DNA of 6,214 nt from contig PKWQ01000399.1 of NCBI GenBank assembly GCA_003133265.1, forward strand, positions 6,237 through 12,450. Direction: 5' to 3'. How positions within the stretch are numbered: the first letter of the stretch is position 1; every line of letters starts with the position of its first letter. Below are positions 1 through 5,404 of this stretch, piece by piece. The stretch is from Acetobacteraceae bacterium. GTDB taxonomy: Bacteria; Pseudomonadota; Alphaproteobacteria; Acetobacterales; Acetobacteraceae. The translations under genes and the position numbers were made by a program. The notes beneath the pieces are model-generated. The model worked only from the letters and a program-made list of their open reading frames with translations. It was not told where the DNA came from and made no database searches.

Positions 1-353
1 ACGTGGGGGCGGAACACCAGGTCCTGCACCACGAAACTCTCATAGCCCTTGAAGCGCGAGCCCGGCGGTGGTGCCGCCTTGAGCACCTGGTCGTGATGAA
101 TGACCCGACGCGCCGTCTTCTTGCCGCCGCTGACTCGGTGCTTGCCCTTCCCGGCCGGGGGCTTTGGCTGCGTTGCCGCCTCCATCCCGCTGGGCTTGAT
201 CGTGGGGCGTCCCGATAACCCCTTCAGCCGCGCGATCTCGTCATGGTGGGCGGTAACGGTTCGCTCCAATTCGGTCACCCGCGTCAACAGCGCGATCACA
301 AGATCGCGCAGCTCGGTCGGTGAAAGCGCACTCAAATCAGGGGGCGGAGACAT
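1..353 (-). CDS. IS66-like transposase, N-terminal part (cut by window edge)
   Basis: An open frame starts at the ATG at 353-351 and stays open to the left edge, giving 117 codons without a stop. The protein begins MSPPPDLSALSPTELRDLV. A short leucine-rich helix that could form a coiled coil follows (about residues 10-47: LRDLVIALLTRVTELE, then HHDEIARLKG), then a basic proline/lysine linker (about 48-80: GRPTIKPSGM, KPPAGKGKHR) and the start of a folded domain (PPGSRFKGYESFVVQDLVF, about 97-115). This order of helix, basic linker and SRFKGYE.F.VQDL block is what I recall from IS66-like transposases of alphaproteobacteria. The DDE catalytic domain lies outside the window, so activity cannot be judged. 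An in-frame TGA 15 bases upstream of the ATG limits the start; no strong ribosome binding site is seen. The family call rests on memory of similar proteins; another DDE family is possible. Confidence 0.6.
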   Translation of the reverse strand, partial: MSPPPDLSALSPTELRDLVIALLTRVTELERTVTAHHDEIARLKGLSGRPTIKPSGMEAATQPKPPAGKGKHRVSGGKKTARRVIHHDQVLKAAPPPGSRFKGYESFVVQDLVFRPH

Positions 354-430
354 GCACTCATAGATTCAGAATACGCCGCGTCGCGGAAGCAAAATCAACC
401 CGGTGCCCGGGGTTTTGCCCCTCTTACAAG

Positions 431-480
431 AAAAGCGTGTCCGGATAAGACCGCGCTAAATTGGTGCTAAATAAGACTCC
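431..480. repeat. Short direct repeats, possible transposase-end region
   Basis: ATAAGAC occurs at 445-451 and 471-477, and GCTAAAT at 455-461 and 466-472, so the two repeat types interleave within 33 bases. The block lies about 80-130 bases upstream of the transposase start, where the outer end of an insertion sequence would be expected. The other end of the element is outside the window, so a terminal inverted repeat cannot be confirmed, and this does not resemble the IS66 end as I remember it. Confidence 0.3.
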
Positions 481-483
481 AAA

Positions 484-624
484 CTCAAGCCCCGACAGAT
501 CGTGACGCGTCCAGGAGCGTCTGAGGCATTAGGCGGCTGGGCGCTGAAGTGGCGTCATGCCGTCAGCGCCCCTGGGTGCGGAAAACGAGGCTTGAGCTGT
601 GCGGTGCCGAGGTCCAGCCGCCTA
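484..624. repeat. Cluster of nested inverted repeats
   Basis: Three inverted repeats crowd into 141 bases. An 11-base pair TAGGCGGCTGG (530-540) matches CCAGCCGCCTA (614-624). A 9-base pair GGGCGCTGA (539-547) matches TCAGCGCCC (563-571) and makes a hairpin with a 15-base loop. An 8-base pair CTCAAGCC (484-491) matches GGCTTGAG (589-596). The hairpin can sit inside the 11-base stem if it gives up two pairs; the 8-base pair crosses that stem. No run of T follows either side, so an ordinary terminator is unlikely. It lies between a transposase and a resolvase remnant, so a recombination site or an element end is possible, but I cannot show it. The 354-659 interval holds no gene that I recognise. 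Confidence 0.4.
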
Positions 625-659
625 TAACGCACCCCTGGCTATGTCAGTGGGGAACAAAC

Positions 660-1000
660 TCATCTCAGGCGGTTCAGGACATTCCGCACGGCCGTTGCCG
701 TCCAGGCGCCGCCTCGTGGCGTCATAACCCCCGCTGCTTGCAGCTCTGCGGCGGTCTGGGCGAGGCTTAGGCCAGCTTGACGCATCCCCGCTACCCATCC
801 GTCCCGATACGCTGTGCAAAGGCATCAGCGGCCTTCTGGACAGCGGCAGCGCCCTTGTGCGGGTCAACCTTGGGGCCTCCACGCCACTCTCCGAGTTTCA
901 CGCCCCTTGCCTTCGATGCGGCAAGCGCTGCCTTGGTGCGTGCGGCGATCATCTCTCGCTCTTCCTGGGCGATCACTGCCATCAAGCGCACAGTGAGGCG
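660..1000 (-). pseudogene. Serine resolvase/invertase, C-terminal remnant with frameshift
   Basis: Reading leftward from about 1000, the frame gives RLTVRLMAVIAQEEREMI then AARTKAALAASKARGVKLG, the long helix (helix E) at the end of the catalytic domain of small serine recombinases, which normally reads close to LTVHILAAVAEHEREMIS.RTKAALAAAKARGVKLG. It ends at a TAG at 793-791. After a one-base shift near 795-815 the homology continues as GWVAGMRQAGLSLAQTAAEL and then TPRGGAWTATAVRNVLNRLR, ending at TGA 662-660. This second part is the C-terminal helix-turn-helix DNA-binding domain. The N-terminal catalytic part with the serine nucleophile is absent: upstream of about 1000 the frame stays open but shows no resolvase similarity. 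About 113 codons remain of the usual 180-220. The gene is therefore both truncated at its 5' end and frameshifted, and should be inactive. It is debris of a transposon or island. Confidence 0.75.
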
Positions 1001-1312
1001 GTGCCGCGCAAAAACTTGCGACAGAACCGTCCGTCTCATGTTTGGCGGCTTCGCCATCTTGCTGTGGTCAGTGTCCTCGTGTTCATGCACATCGCAATAT
1101 GGTAATGGCCGCTCGGGACTTTGACCCGTCATCATCCGCGCTGGCATTCGTGAGCGCGCATGTGTTGCTCGCGACGATTCTCGCGATGCTTTCGACGCGG
1201 TCCGCCCCGGGTCCCGTCGAGCGGGAGGCTCACCCGACAACGCGACGATTTATCAGCTCTGACTTCTCGCGGGGAAGATCCCAGTTAAAGGCATGTCAAT
1301 AGCAGATCGAGG
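1001..1312. other. Gap of about 310 bases without a recognisable gene
   Basis: The minus-strand frame of the resolvase remnant stays open to 1240 (possible starts at 1240, 1057 and 1039), but its residues here (for example SPERPLPYCDVHEHEDTDHS) resemble no family I know. A plus-strand frame to 1302 contains one hydrophobic stretch (SALAFVSAHVLLATILAML) but has no ribosome binding site and no recognisable family. I take the region as non-coding or scrambled sequence at the break of the resolvase. Confidence 0.4.
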
Positions 1313-1516
1313 TTACCATCGTTGCGCCGTGTACCAATCGTCCACTTCTTTACGGACTTTGTCCTTGGTATGGCCGTAACGCTCCTGGATTTTACCCTCA
1401 AGCTGATCGCGGCGGCCATTGATGACATCGAGATCATCGTCGGTTAGCTTGCCCCACTGTTCCTTGATTTTCCCTTTGATCTGCTTCCAGCTTCCTTCAA
1501 CGCGGTTCCAGTCCAT
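1313..1516 (-). CDS. CsbD-family stress-response protein
   Basis: This 67-residue protein starts MDWNRVEGSWKQIKGKIKEQ and continues WGKLTDDDLDVINGRRDQLE then GKIQERYGHTKDKVRKEVDD. It is a clear CsbD/YjbJ family member: the N.VEG.WKQ.KGK.KEQWGKLTDDDL.VI.G.RDQL.GK.QERYG pattern spans almost the whole chain and the length is usual. Family members are abundant, small, hydrophilic, helical proteins induced by general stress; their molecular function is not known. The frame extends upstream to 1564, but the ATG at 1516-1514 is preferred because homologues begin at M(D/N)W and GGGGG lies five bases before it; the ATG at 1528-1526 is the alternative. It lies 112 bases downstream of the 1629-1829 gene on the same strand, so the two could be co-transcribed. 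Confidence 0.9.
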   Translation of the reverse strand: MDWNRVEGSWKQIKGKIKEQWGKLTDDDLDVINGRRDQLEGKIQERYGHTKDKVRKEVDDWYTAQRW

Positions 1517-1585
1517 TGTGACCCCCATTTTGGTTCCGAGCCGGGTCAACGCCCGGGTACGCATCCAGCACCGCAGGAACGAGAC

Positions 1586-1613
1586 CGCGAACTCGCGCCA
1601 GGCGCGAGCTCGC
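1586..1613. repeat. Overlapping GC-rich palindromes between two small genes
   Basis: Three palindromes overlap here: CGCGA/TCGCG (1586-1590 and 1593-1597), CTCGCGCC/GGCGCGAG around a single base (1592-1599 and 1601-1608), and the perfect 10-mer GCGAGCTCGC (1604-1613). They lie between the stop of the 1629-1829 gene and the start of csbD, read on the minus strand. The RNA would fold strongly here. There is no following U-run, so an mRNA-stabilising or attenuating hairpin is more likely than a classical terminator. Confidence 0.45.
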
Positions 1614-1628
1614 TCACTTGGCTCGCGT

Positions 1629-1829
1629 CTAGTGGAGCGCCGCCTGCGCCTGCTTGAGGGCCGCGATGCAACCCTTTTCGTCGTGCGCCTTCAGCGCCGT
1701 TTCGGCCGCTACGCAGTTCTTGTGCGCCGCATCCTTCTTCGGCCCAGCCGGAGCCTTGTCCAATTGCGCCTTGACCGTCTTCATCATCTCGACGCCGCTC
1801 GTCGCCGCGGGACTTGGTGTCTGTGACAT
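1629..1829 (-). CDS. Small protein of unknown function with two cysteines
   Basis: A 66-residue protein, MSQTPSPAATSGVEMMKTVK onward, ending KQAQAALH. I do not recognise a named family, though similar short Ala/Lys-rich proteins occur in alphaproteobacteria. The start is supported by AAGGAGAG at 1837-1844, placed about seven bases before the ATG at 1829-1827; an upstream in-frame start (1889) has no such site. It has a Ser/Thr/Pro-rich tail at residues 1-10, then three likely helices (about 13-26, 33-47 and 52-65). Two cysteines, C39 in KNCVAAE and C54 in KGCIAAL, lie at similar places at the helix ends, which suggests a disulfide, a metal or a helical-hairpin repeat. There is no signal peptide or membrane segment. 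It sits upstream of csbD on the same strand, which hints at a stress role; that is inference only. Confidence 0.7.
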   Translation of the reverse strand: MSQTPSPAATSGVEMMKTVKAQLDKAPAGPKKDAAHKNCVAAETALKAHDEKGCIAALKQAQAALH

Positions 1830-1989
1830 CGATCTCTCCTTGATCCACTGGTTGAGGGTTTGCCCGAGGATATTACCTCTAACTCGCATTCCGTGCGGGC
1901 GCTGATCGAATACGTCCTCAGTATCAGAACCGAGGGGGGCATCCTCTTCCGATCAAAAATACGCGTATCAGGAAGGGCTGCGCGGCGCT

Positions 1990-2003
1990 ATGATCTAGAT
2001 CAA
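1990..2003 (-). promoter_or_regulatory. Possible FNR/FixK-type operator
   Basis: Read on the minus strand the site is TTGATCTAGATCAT, nine of ten matches to the FNR/FixK/Anr consensus TTGAT-N4-ATCAA; the core TGATCTAGATCA (1991-2002) is a perfect palindrome. It is centred about 167 bases upstream of the small gene that starts at 1829 on the minus strand and more than 400 bases from the plus-strand gene at 2413, so the minus-strand pair is the likelier target. A class II position (-41.5) would put the transcript start near 1955, but I see no good -10 there. A 12-base palindrome alone is expected about once in a window of this size by chance. Confidence 0.3.
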
Positions 2004-2370
2004 TTCAACGGGCCGGCAGGCGATGGCGTATGGCCAGAACCGGCACCGTCGCATCGTCGCCATGCAGCCGCGCGGCGGCAAGAACAACCCAGTATCCTCT
2101 CAGGCAGAAGGCACCACCGTCGACGTCAGATTCAACTTACCGCGCAGCGCTTTCGTGCAATCACCGGCTGCCTTCCGTTGGAATACGCAAGTGCGCTACA
2201 GGAAGGGTCAGGAGCGCTATTCGGGATGCCCCGAAAGCCGGTAGCTGGCTGCACCTCCCATCTGGGCTTCCAGCCAGTTCCAAAAATGCCTATGATTTAC
2301 GCCAGTTGGGGATCAATCTGCGGAAACTCGGCTGAGTGGGATTGAACTTTTTCCCCGCTGGTGCTGCTAA

Positions 2371-2398
2371 CTCTCTCGCAAGCTCTCTCGCAAGAGCT
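2371..2398 (+). repeat. 12-base tandem duplication with a small hairpin
   Basis: CTCTCTCGCAAG occurs twice without a gap (2371-2382 and 2383-2394). The second copy creates an inverted repeat, AGCTCT (2381-2386) with AGAGCT (2393-2398) around a 6-base loop. It ends just before the ribosome binding site of the gene starting at 2413, so it probably lies in the untranslated leader. A slippage duplication is the simplest origin; an effect on expression is possible. Confidence 0.5.
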
Positions 2399-2412
2399 GA
2401 TCGGAGATAATC

Positions 2413-2673
2413 ATGACAGATGCCAAACGCGCCGAGCATGTTGCTCGCGACACTATCTTGAAGCTGCTGTCCGATGAGGAGATCGCTAAGGTCAGCACAG
2501 CCGAGGCCGCATCCGAACTAACGGAAGGAGGGGAGTACCTGGACTTTGAGCATCTCGATCAGGGTGTCCAGCGTGCCAAGGCTGCGGCCAAGATCACGAT
2601 AGGGCATGTCCTTCCACGGAGCGCAGTTTGCGACGAAACCTGGAGCAAGATCATCGCGCAACTGGCTCGCTGA
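2413..2673 (+). CDS. Conserved hypothetical small protein
   Basis: An 86-residue acidic protein beginning MTDAKRAEHVARDTILKLLS and ending SKIIAQLAR. It is led by GGAGA at 2404-2408, four bases before the ATG. The first 50 residues are helix-prone (ILKLLSDEEIAKVSTAEAAS), followed by a short acidic segment (EGGEYLDFEHLDQGVQRA) and a C-terminal helix (ETWSKIIAQLA). There is one cysteine (C73), no signal peptide, no membrane segment and no catalytic motif. The pattern resembles small hypothetical proteins I associate with alphaproteobacterial genomes, with no known function. It stands alone on the plus strand, preceded by a long non-coding stretch and converging on the Nudix gene with a 55-base gap. 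Coding is supported by length, ribosome binding site and sensible composition. Confidence 0.75.
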   Translation: MTDAKRAEHVARDTILKLLSDEEIAKVSTAEAASELTEGGEYLDFEHLDQGVQRAKAAAKITIGHVLPRSAVCDETWSKIIAQLAR

Positions 2674-2728
2674 GCGCGTGTTCGGCCATCATGGCGGTTC
2701 CTCAACTGTTTCGTGCGGCTGGGCGCGT

Positions 2729-3364
2729 CTATTCCTGTCGCCACTTCCGCATGTAGTACGCCGGCGTGGTATCGCGCGCGGCCCGCTCGTCCGGGCTGAG
2801 CGCCAGCCAGGTGAGCAGGTAGTCGATCACCCGGCGTGTCGGTGGCGCGAGATCGAACGCCAGCGCCTCGGCGATCACGACGAAGCCGAGCTGTTCCAGC
2901 TCACCGTCGCCGCCGATGCGGCCACTGGCGCGCTCGGCCTCGATCACCAGGAACCGCGCATTGAACCGTATCGGGCGTGGCGACGGCGTCACCATCCGGC
3001 AGAGATAGGCGAGCCCATCCAGCGCCGGCGGTTCGCCGAGCGAAAGCCCTGTCTCCTCCAGGAGCTCGCGCGCCGCCGCGACGCCTGTTCCGTGCGCGAG
3101 AAGGGGATTGGCAGCCTTTTCCAAATGCCGGCGGGTTGCCGGCTCAAGCGGGGTCAATGCCTGGGCCCGCAGGTCGGCACGATCGACCGCGCCGCCGGGA
3201 AACACCAGCCGGTTCGGCGAAAATTTGTGCCCTGCGCCGCGCATACCCATCAGCATCTCGGGCTCGCACCCGGCGCGCCGGCGCAGCACGATCAGGCTGG
3301 CGGCATGGCGGGCAGGGACCGTCTTGGGACGGACTGCCTCGATCGGCGGGGTCTTGTCAGGCAA
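2729..3364 (-). CDS. Nudix hydrolase (NUDT19/CoA-diphosphatase-like)
   Basis: The protein shows the Nudix fold landmarks: a first strand HAASLIVLRRR (about 20-30), FPGGAVDR (55-62) and the catalytic core AARELLEETGLSLG (about 97-110; R99, E100, E103, E104, G106). Between FPGG and the REL.EE part there is an insertion of about 40 residues, which breaks the usual GX5EX7REUXEEXGU spacing; this insertion and the MLMGMRGAGHKF..N..VFPGG lead-in are typical of the NUDT19-like group, which cleaves diphosphate linkages such as those of CoA derivatives. The substrate here is not determined. The frame extends to a GTG at 3427, but there is no in-frame ATG before the conserved domain; a TTG at 3364 has GAAGGG about eight bases upstream and gives MPDKTPPIEAVRPK, a natural beginning, so I chose it (211 residues). 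Confidence 0.85.
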   Translation of the reverse strand: MPDKTPPIEAVRPKTVPARHAASLIVLRRRAGCEPEMLMGMRGAGHKFSPNRLVFPGGAVDRADLRAQALTPLEPATRRHLEKAANPLLAHGTGVAAARELLEETGLSLGEPPALDGLAYLCRMVTPSPRPIRFNARFLVIEAERASGRIGGDGELEQLGFVVIAEALAFDLAPPTRRVIDYLLTWLALSPDERAARDTTPAYYMRKWRQE

Positions 3365-3473
3365 GATCGAAGCCCTTCGTGCTGAGCCGGAATTCACCGA
3401 CTGGACGGCGAGACCGGCACCACACACGAAAGGTTAGCCCCCGACCGGAGCACCCCGCAACCATGCTGTTTGG

Positions 3474-3761
3474 TCAGCAAAGCACCATCACCGGAGTCAA
3501 CTGTCGGTGGTTTCCCTTCCCCGCAACCAACGTTCCCACTGCTTCTCCAGAATGGCCGTTCCCCTTTCGGGGCGCGGTCGTTCTCGTATCTGCCGCATCC
3601 TCCGTCTCCGGCAGGTAGAGGAACGCCGCAAGGTTGCCGCGCAACTCCCGCGCCATCGCCGGGCTGCCGTAGCCGTCCTTGATCAGCTCCAGTAGGTTGC
3701 GGATCTGCCGGCCGAACTTGGTCCGCTCCTGCTGCGACTGCGTCTGGCGCTGGCCGCGCTG
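3474..3761 (-). pseudogene. Large serine recombinase, C-terminal remnant
   Basis: The frame runs from just after a stop at 3764-3762 down to TGA at 3476-3474, about 95 codons. It reads QERTKFGRQIRNLLELIKDG then YGSPAMARELRGNLAAFLY, and ends with TLVAGKGNHRQLT. The first block resembles the helical segment near the end of large serine recombinases (I.RQIR.L...I.DG..SPAM..EL); the last resembles the L.G.LAA.L and VAG.GN...L endings of the same proteins. Between ELR and GNLAAF the expected residues are missing, so the piece looks internally deleted. No start codon with a ribosome binding site is seen and the catalytic and DNA-binding domains are absent. I take it as a remnant of an integrated element. 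The match is from memory of the family and moderate in strength. Confidence 0.5.
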
Positions 3762-4104
3762 TCAAATCGCTTTCAACCGCGACCGCCGTTTCGGCTAACA
3801 CCGTAAGGCTCGTCGCCGACGTTCTAAGCTGCCGGTACCACGAGTCGCCAAGCCGTTCGCCTCAAGTTGTGCAAGAAACGATGGTCGGATGAGGTAGAAG
3901 GACACGCCTGCGACGACACTGCGCGACCCGCAGACAGCCGGTGTCGACGAGGCGGGAGAATGAGTTTGTGTACGTTTTCTGTTCTGCCGCTCCTCAGACC
4001 TCCCGCCCGGTGGGCTCGCCCGAGACCTGATCGACCTGTTTGACGACACAATTCAATACCGACGCGGATTTCCGGCGCGGGGTTATGCACGACATGGAGG
4101 CTTC
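3762..4104. other. Gap of about 340 bases without a recognisable gene
   Basis: This stretch separates the minus-strand recombinase remnant from the plus-strand CoA-transferase gene and should hold the latter's promoter. A TTGACG at 4040-4045 could be a -35 element, but I see no good -10 at the right distance. An 8-base inverted repeat GGCGGGAG (3951-3958) and CTCCCGCC (4000-4007) is present. A minus-strand frame over 3840-3908 reads like protein (SFYLIRPSFLAQLEANGLA) but has no start site or family that I know; it may be a further fragment. Confidence 0.4.
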
Positions 4105-5286
4105 ATGAACGACACCCCACCCGCAGGTCCCCTCGCTCGCATCAAGGTGCTCGATCTGTCACGCGTGCGCGCCGGCCCCACGGCCGTGCGTCAGCTTGCG
4201 GACTAGGGCGCCGACGTCATCAAGATCGAGTCGCCAGAGGGCGACAGTCTGGGCCAGGATCGACACGGTCTGGACGTGCAGAACCTGCACCGCAACAAGC
4301 GGAGCCTGACGCTGAACCTGAAGGCGCCCGAAGGGCTGGCGATCCTGAAGCGCCTGGTCGAACGGGCCGACGTGCTGGTGGAGAACTATCGGCCGGACGT
4401 GAAGTTCCGCCTGGGCATAGATTACGAGACGCTTCGGAAAACCAACCCGCGGCTAGTCTATGCCAGCATCTCGGGCTTCGGCCAGGACGGCCCCTATCGG
4501 GATCGGCCGGGCTTCGATCAGATCGCGCAGGGCATGGGCGGGCTGATGTCGATCACCGGCCTGCCGGGCCAGGGGCCGATGCGGATCGGGATCGCGCTGG
4601 CGGACCTGACCTCCGGCATCTTCGCCGCGATGGGCATCCTGATCGCCTTGCTCGAACGCGAGCAGTCGGGCGAAGACCAATGGGTGCAATCTTCCCTGCT
4701 TGCCGCTCAGATCGCCGTGCTGGACTTCCAGGCCGCGCGCTGGACCATCGGGCATGAGGTGGCGGGCCAAGCCGGGAACAACCATCCGACCAACATCCCG
4801 ACCGGGTTGTTCGCCACGGCGGATGGCTACATCAACATCGCCGCGGCGGGGGTCGAGATCTACCAGCGCTGCTGCAAGGCGCTGGACGCGCCGCATCTGG
4901 CGACCGATCCGTGGTTCGCCACCGAGCAGGACAAGTCGACCAACCGCGATGCGCTGAATGAGGCGATCGAGGCGATTACCCGCGGGCGAACCTCGGCCGA
5001 TTGGATCGAGCGGCTGAACGCCGCAGGGGTGCCCGCCGGGCCGATCTACAAAATAAACGAGGTGTTCGAGGATCCGCAGGTGAAGCATTTGCGGCTCACG
5101 CGGAAGGTGTCGCACAAGGTGCTGGGGGAGCTGGAGGTGATCGGCCAAGCCATCGAGCTCAGCCGGACGCCATGGAGTGTGCGCAGCCCGACGCCGGAGC
5201 CTGGGGAACATACCGATGCGGTGCTGGGCGAGCTTGGGTATGGTGCGGCGGAGATCGCGGACCTGCGGGCCCGCAAGGTGGTGTGA
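4105..5286 (+). pseudogene. Class III CoA-transferase (CaiB/BaiF), interrupted by an in-frame amber codon
   Basis: GGAGG at 4096-4100 precedes the ATG at 4105. The frame gives MNDTPPAGPLARIKVLDLSR and RVRAGPTAVRQLAD, then TAG at 4204-4206, then GADVIKIESPEGD and onward to TGA at 5284-5286: 393 codons counting the amber, the normal family length. The rest is a complete CaiB/BaiF protein: NKRSLTLNLKAPEG (about 71-84), ADVLVENYRPDV, the SGFGQDGPYRDRPGFDQIAQ block (about 130-150), GMGGLMSITG, and a C-terminal half with GLFATADGYINIAA and AAGVPAGPIYKINEVFEDPQ. These enzymes move CoA between organic acids through an aspartyl-CoA intermediate. Codon 34 lies in LAD-stop-GADVIKIE, where relatives have an aromatic residue, often Trp; TGG to TAG is one change. 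The only nearby later start is a GTG at 4276 with no ribosome binding site. The Asp169 position of formyl-CoA transferase seems to be Ala200. If the TAG is a sequencing error the gene is intact. Confidence 0.85.
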
Positions 5287-5404
5287 TGCGGGGCGCTTGA
5301 ACATGGCATCGGCTAAGAAGAAAAACCGTTGATGTCCACCAGATGAGAAGACCGAAAAGAACTGCACGGACCGGCAATCCAGGTATCGAAGAAAGGAATA
5401 TCTC

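Larger units (their letters stand above)
1830..2412. other. Long intergenic stretch (583 bases), no convincing gene
   Basis: Open frames on the plus strand (1860-2345, 2023-2244, 2030-2335) overlap one another, lack ribosome binding sites and show no family I can defend. The stretch should hold the promoters of the minus-strand pair (from 1829) and of the plus-strand gene (from 2413). A perfect 10-base palindrome ATACGCGTAT lies at 1959-1968 and an FNR-like site at 1990-2003, both annotated or discussed separately. Confidence 0.5.

Noticed and set aside
539..571. Hairpin as an intrinsic terminator for the resolvase remnant or transposase
   Set aside because: No T-run follows on either strand and the loop is 15 bases long.
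484..624. Integron attC site
   Set aside because: The inverted repeats lack the RYYYAAC and GTTRRRY core sites at the ends.
1001..1240. Upstream part of the resolvase frame as a new N-terminus making a fusion protein
   Set aside because: No family similarity and weak start sites; the frame also ends early at the frameshift, so a working fusion is unlikely.
1042..1302. Plus-strand 86-codon frame with one hydrophobic stretch, possible small membrane protein
   Set aside because: No ribosome binding site, no family, and composition like a shadow frame.
1860..2345. Plus-strand frame containing RFRAITGCLPLEYA, vaguely like the end of an AraC-type helix-turn-helix domain
   Set aside because: The resemblance covers about 14 residues only; the rest of the domain is missing on both sides and there is no ribosome binding site.
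2606..3385. Plus-strand open frame of 259 codons opposite the Nudix gene
   Set aside because: The minus strand has clear Nudix motifs; the plus frame is Arg/Pro-rich with no domain.
4040..4068. Sigma-70 promoter for the CoA-transferase built on TTGACG
   Set aside because: The sequence 17 bases downstream (CGCGGA) is not a credible -10 element.
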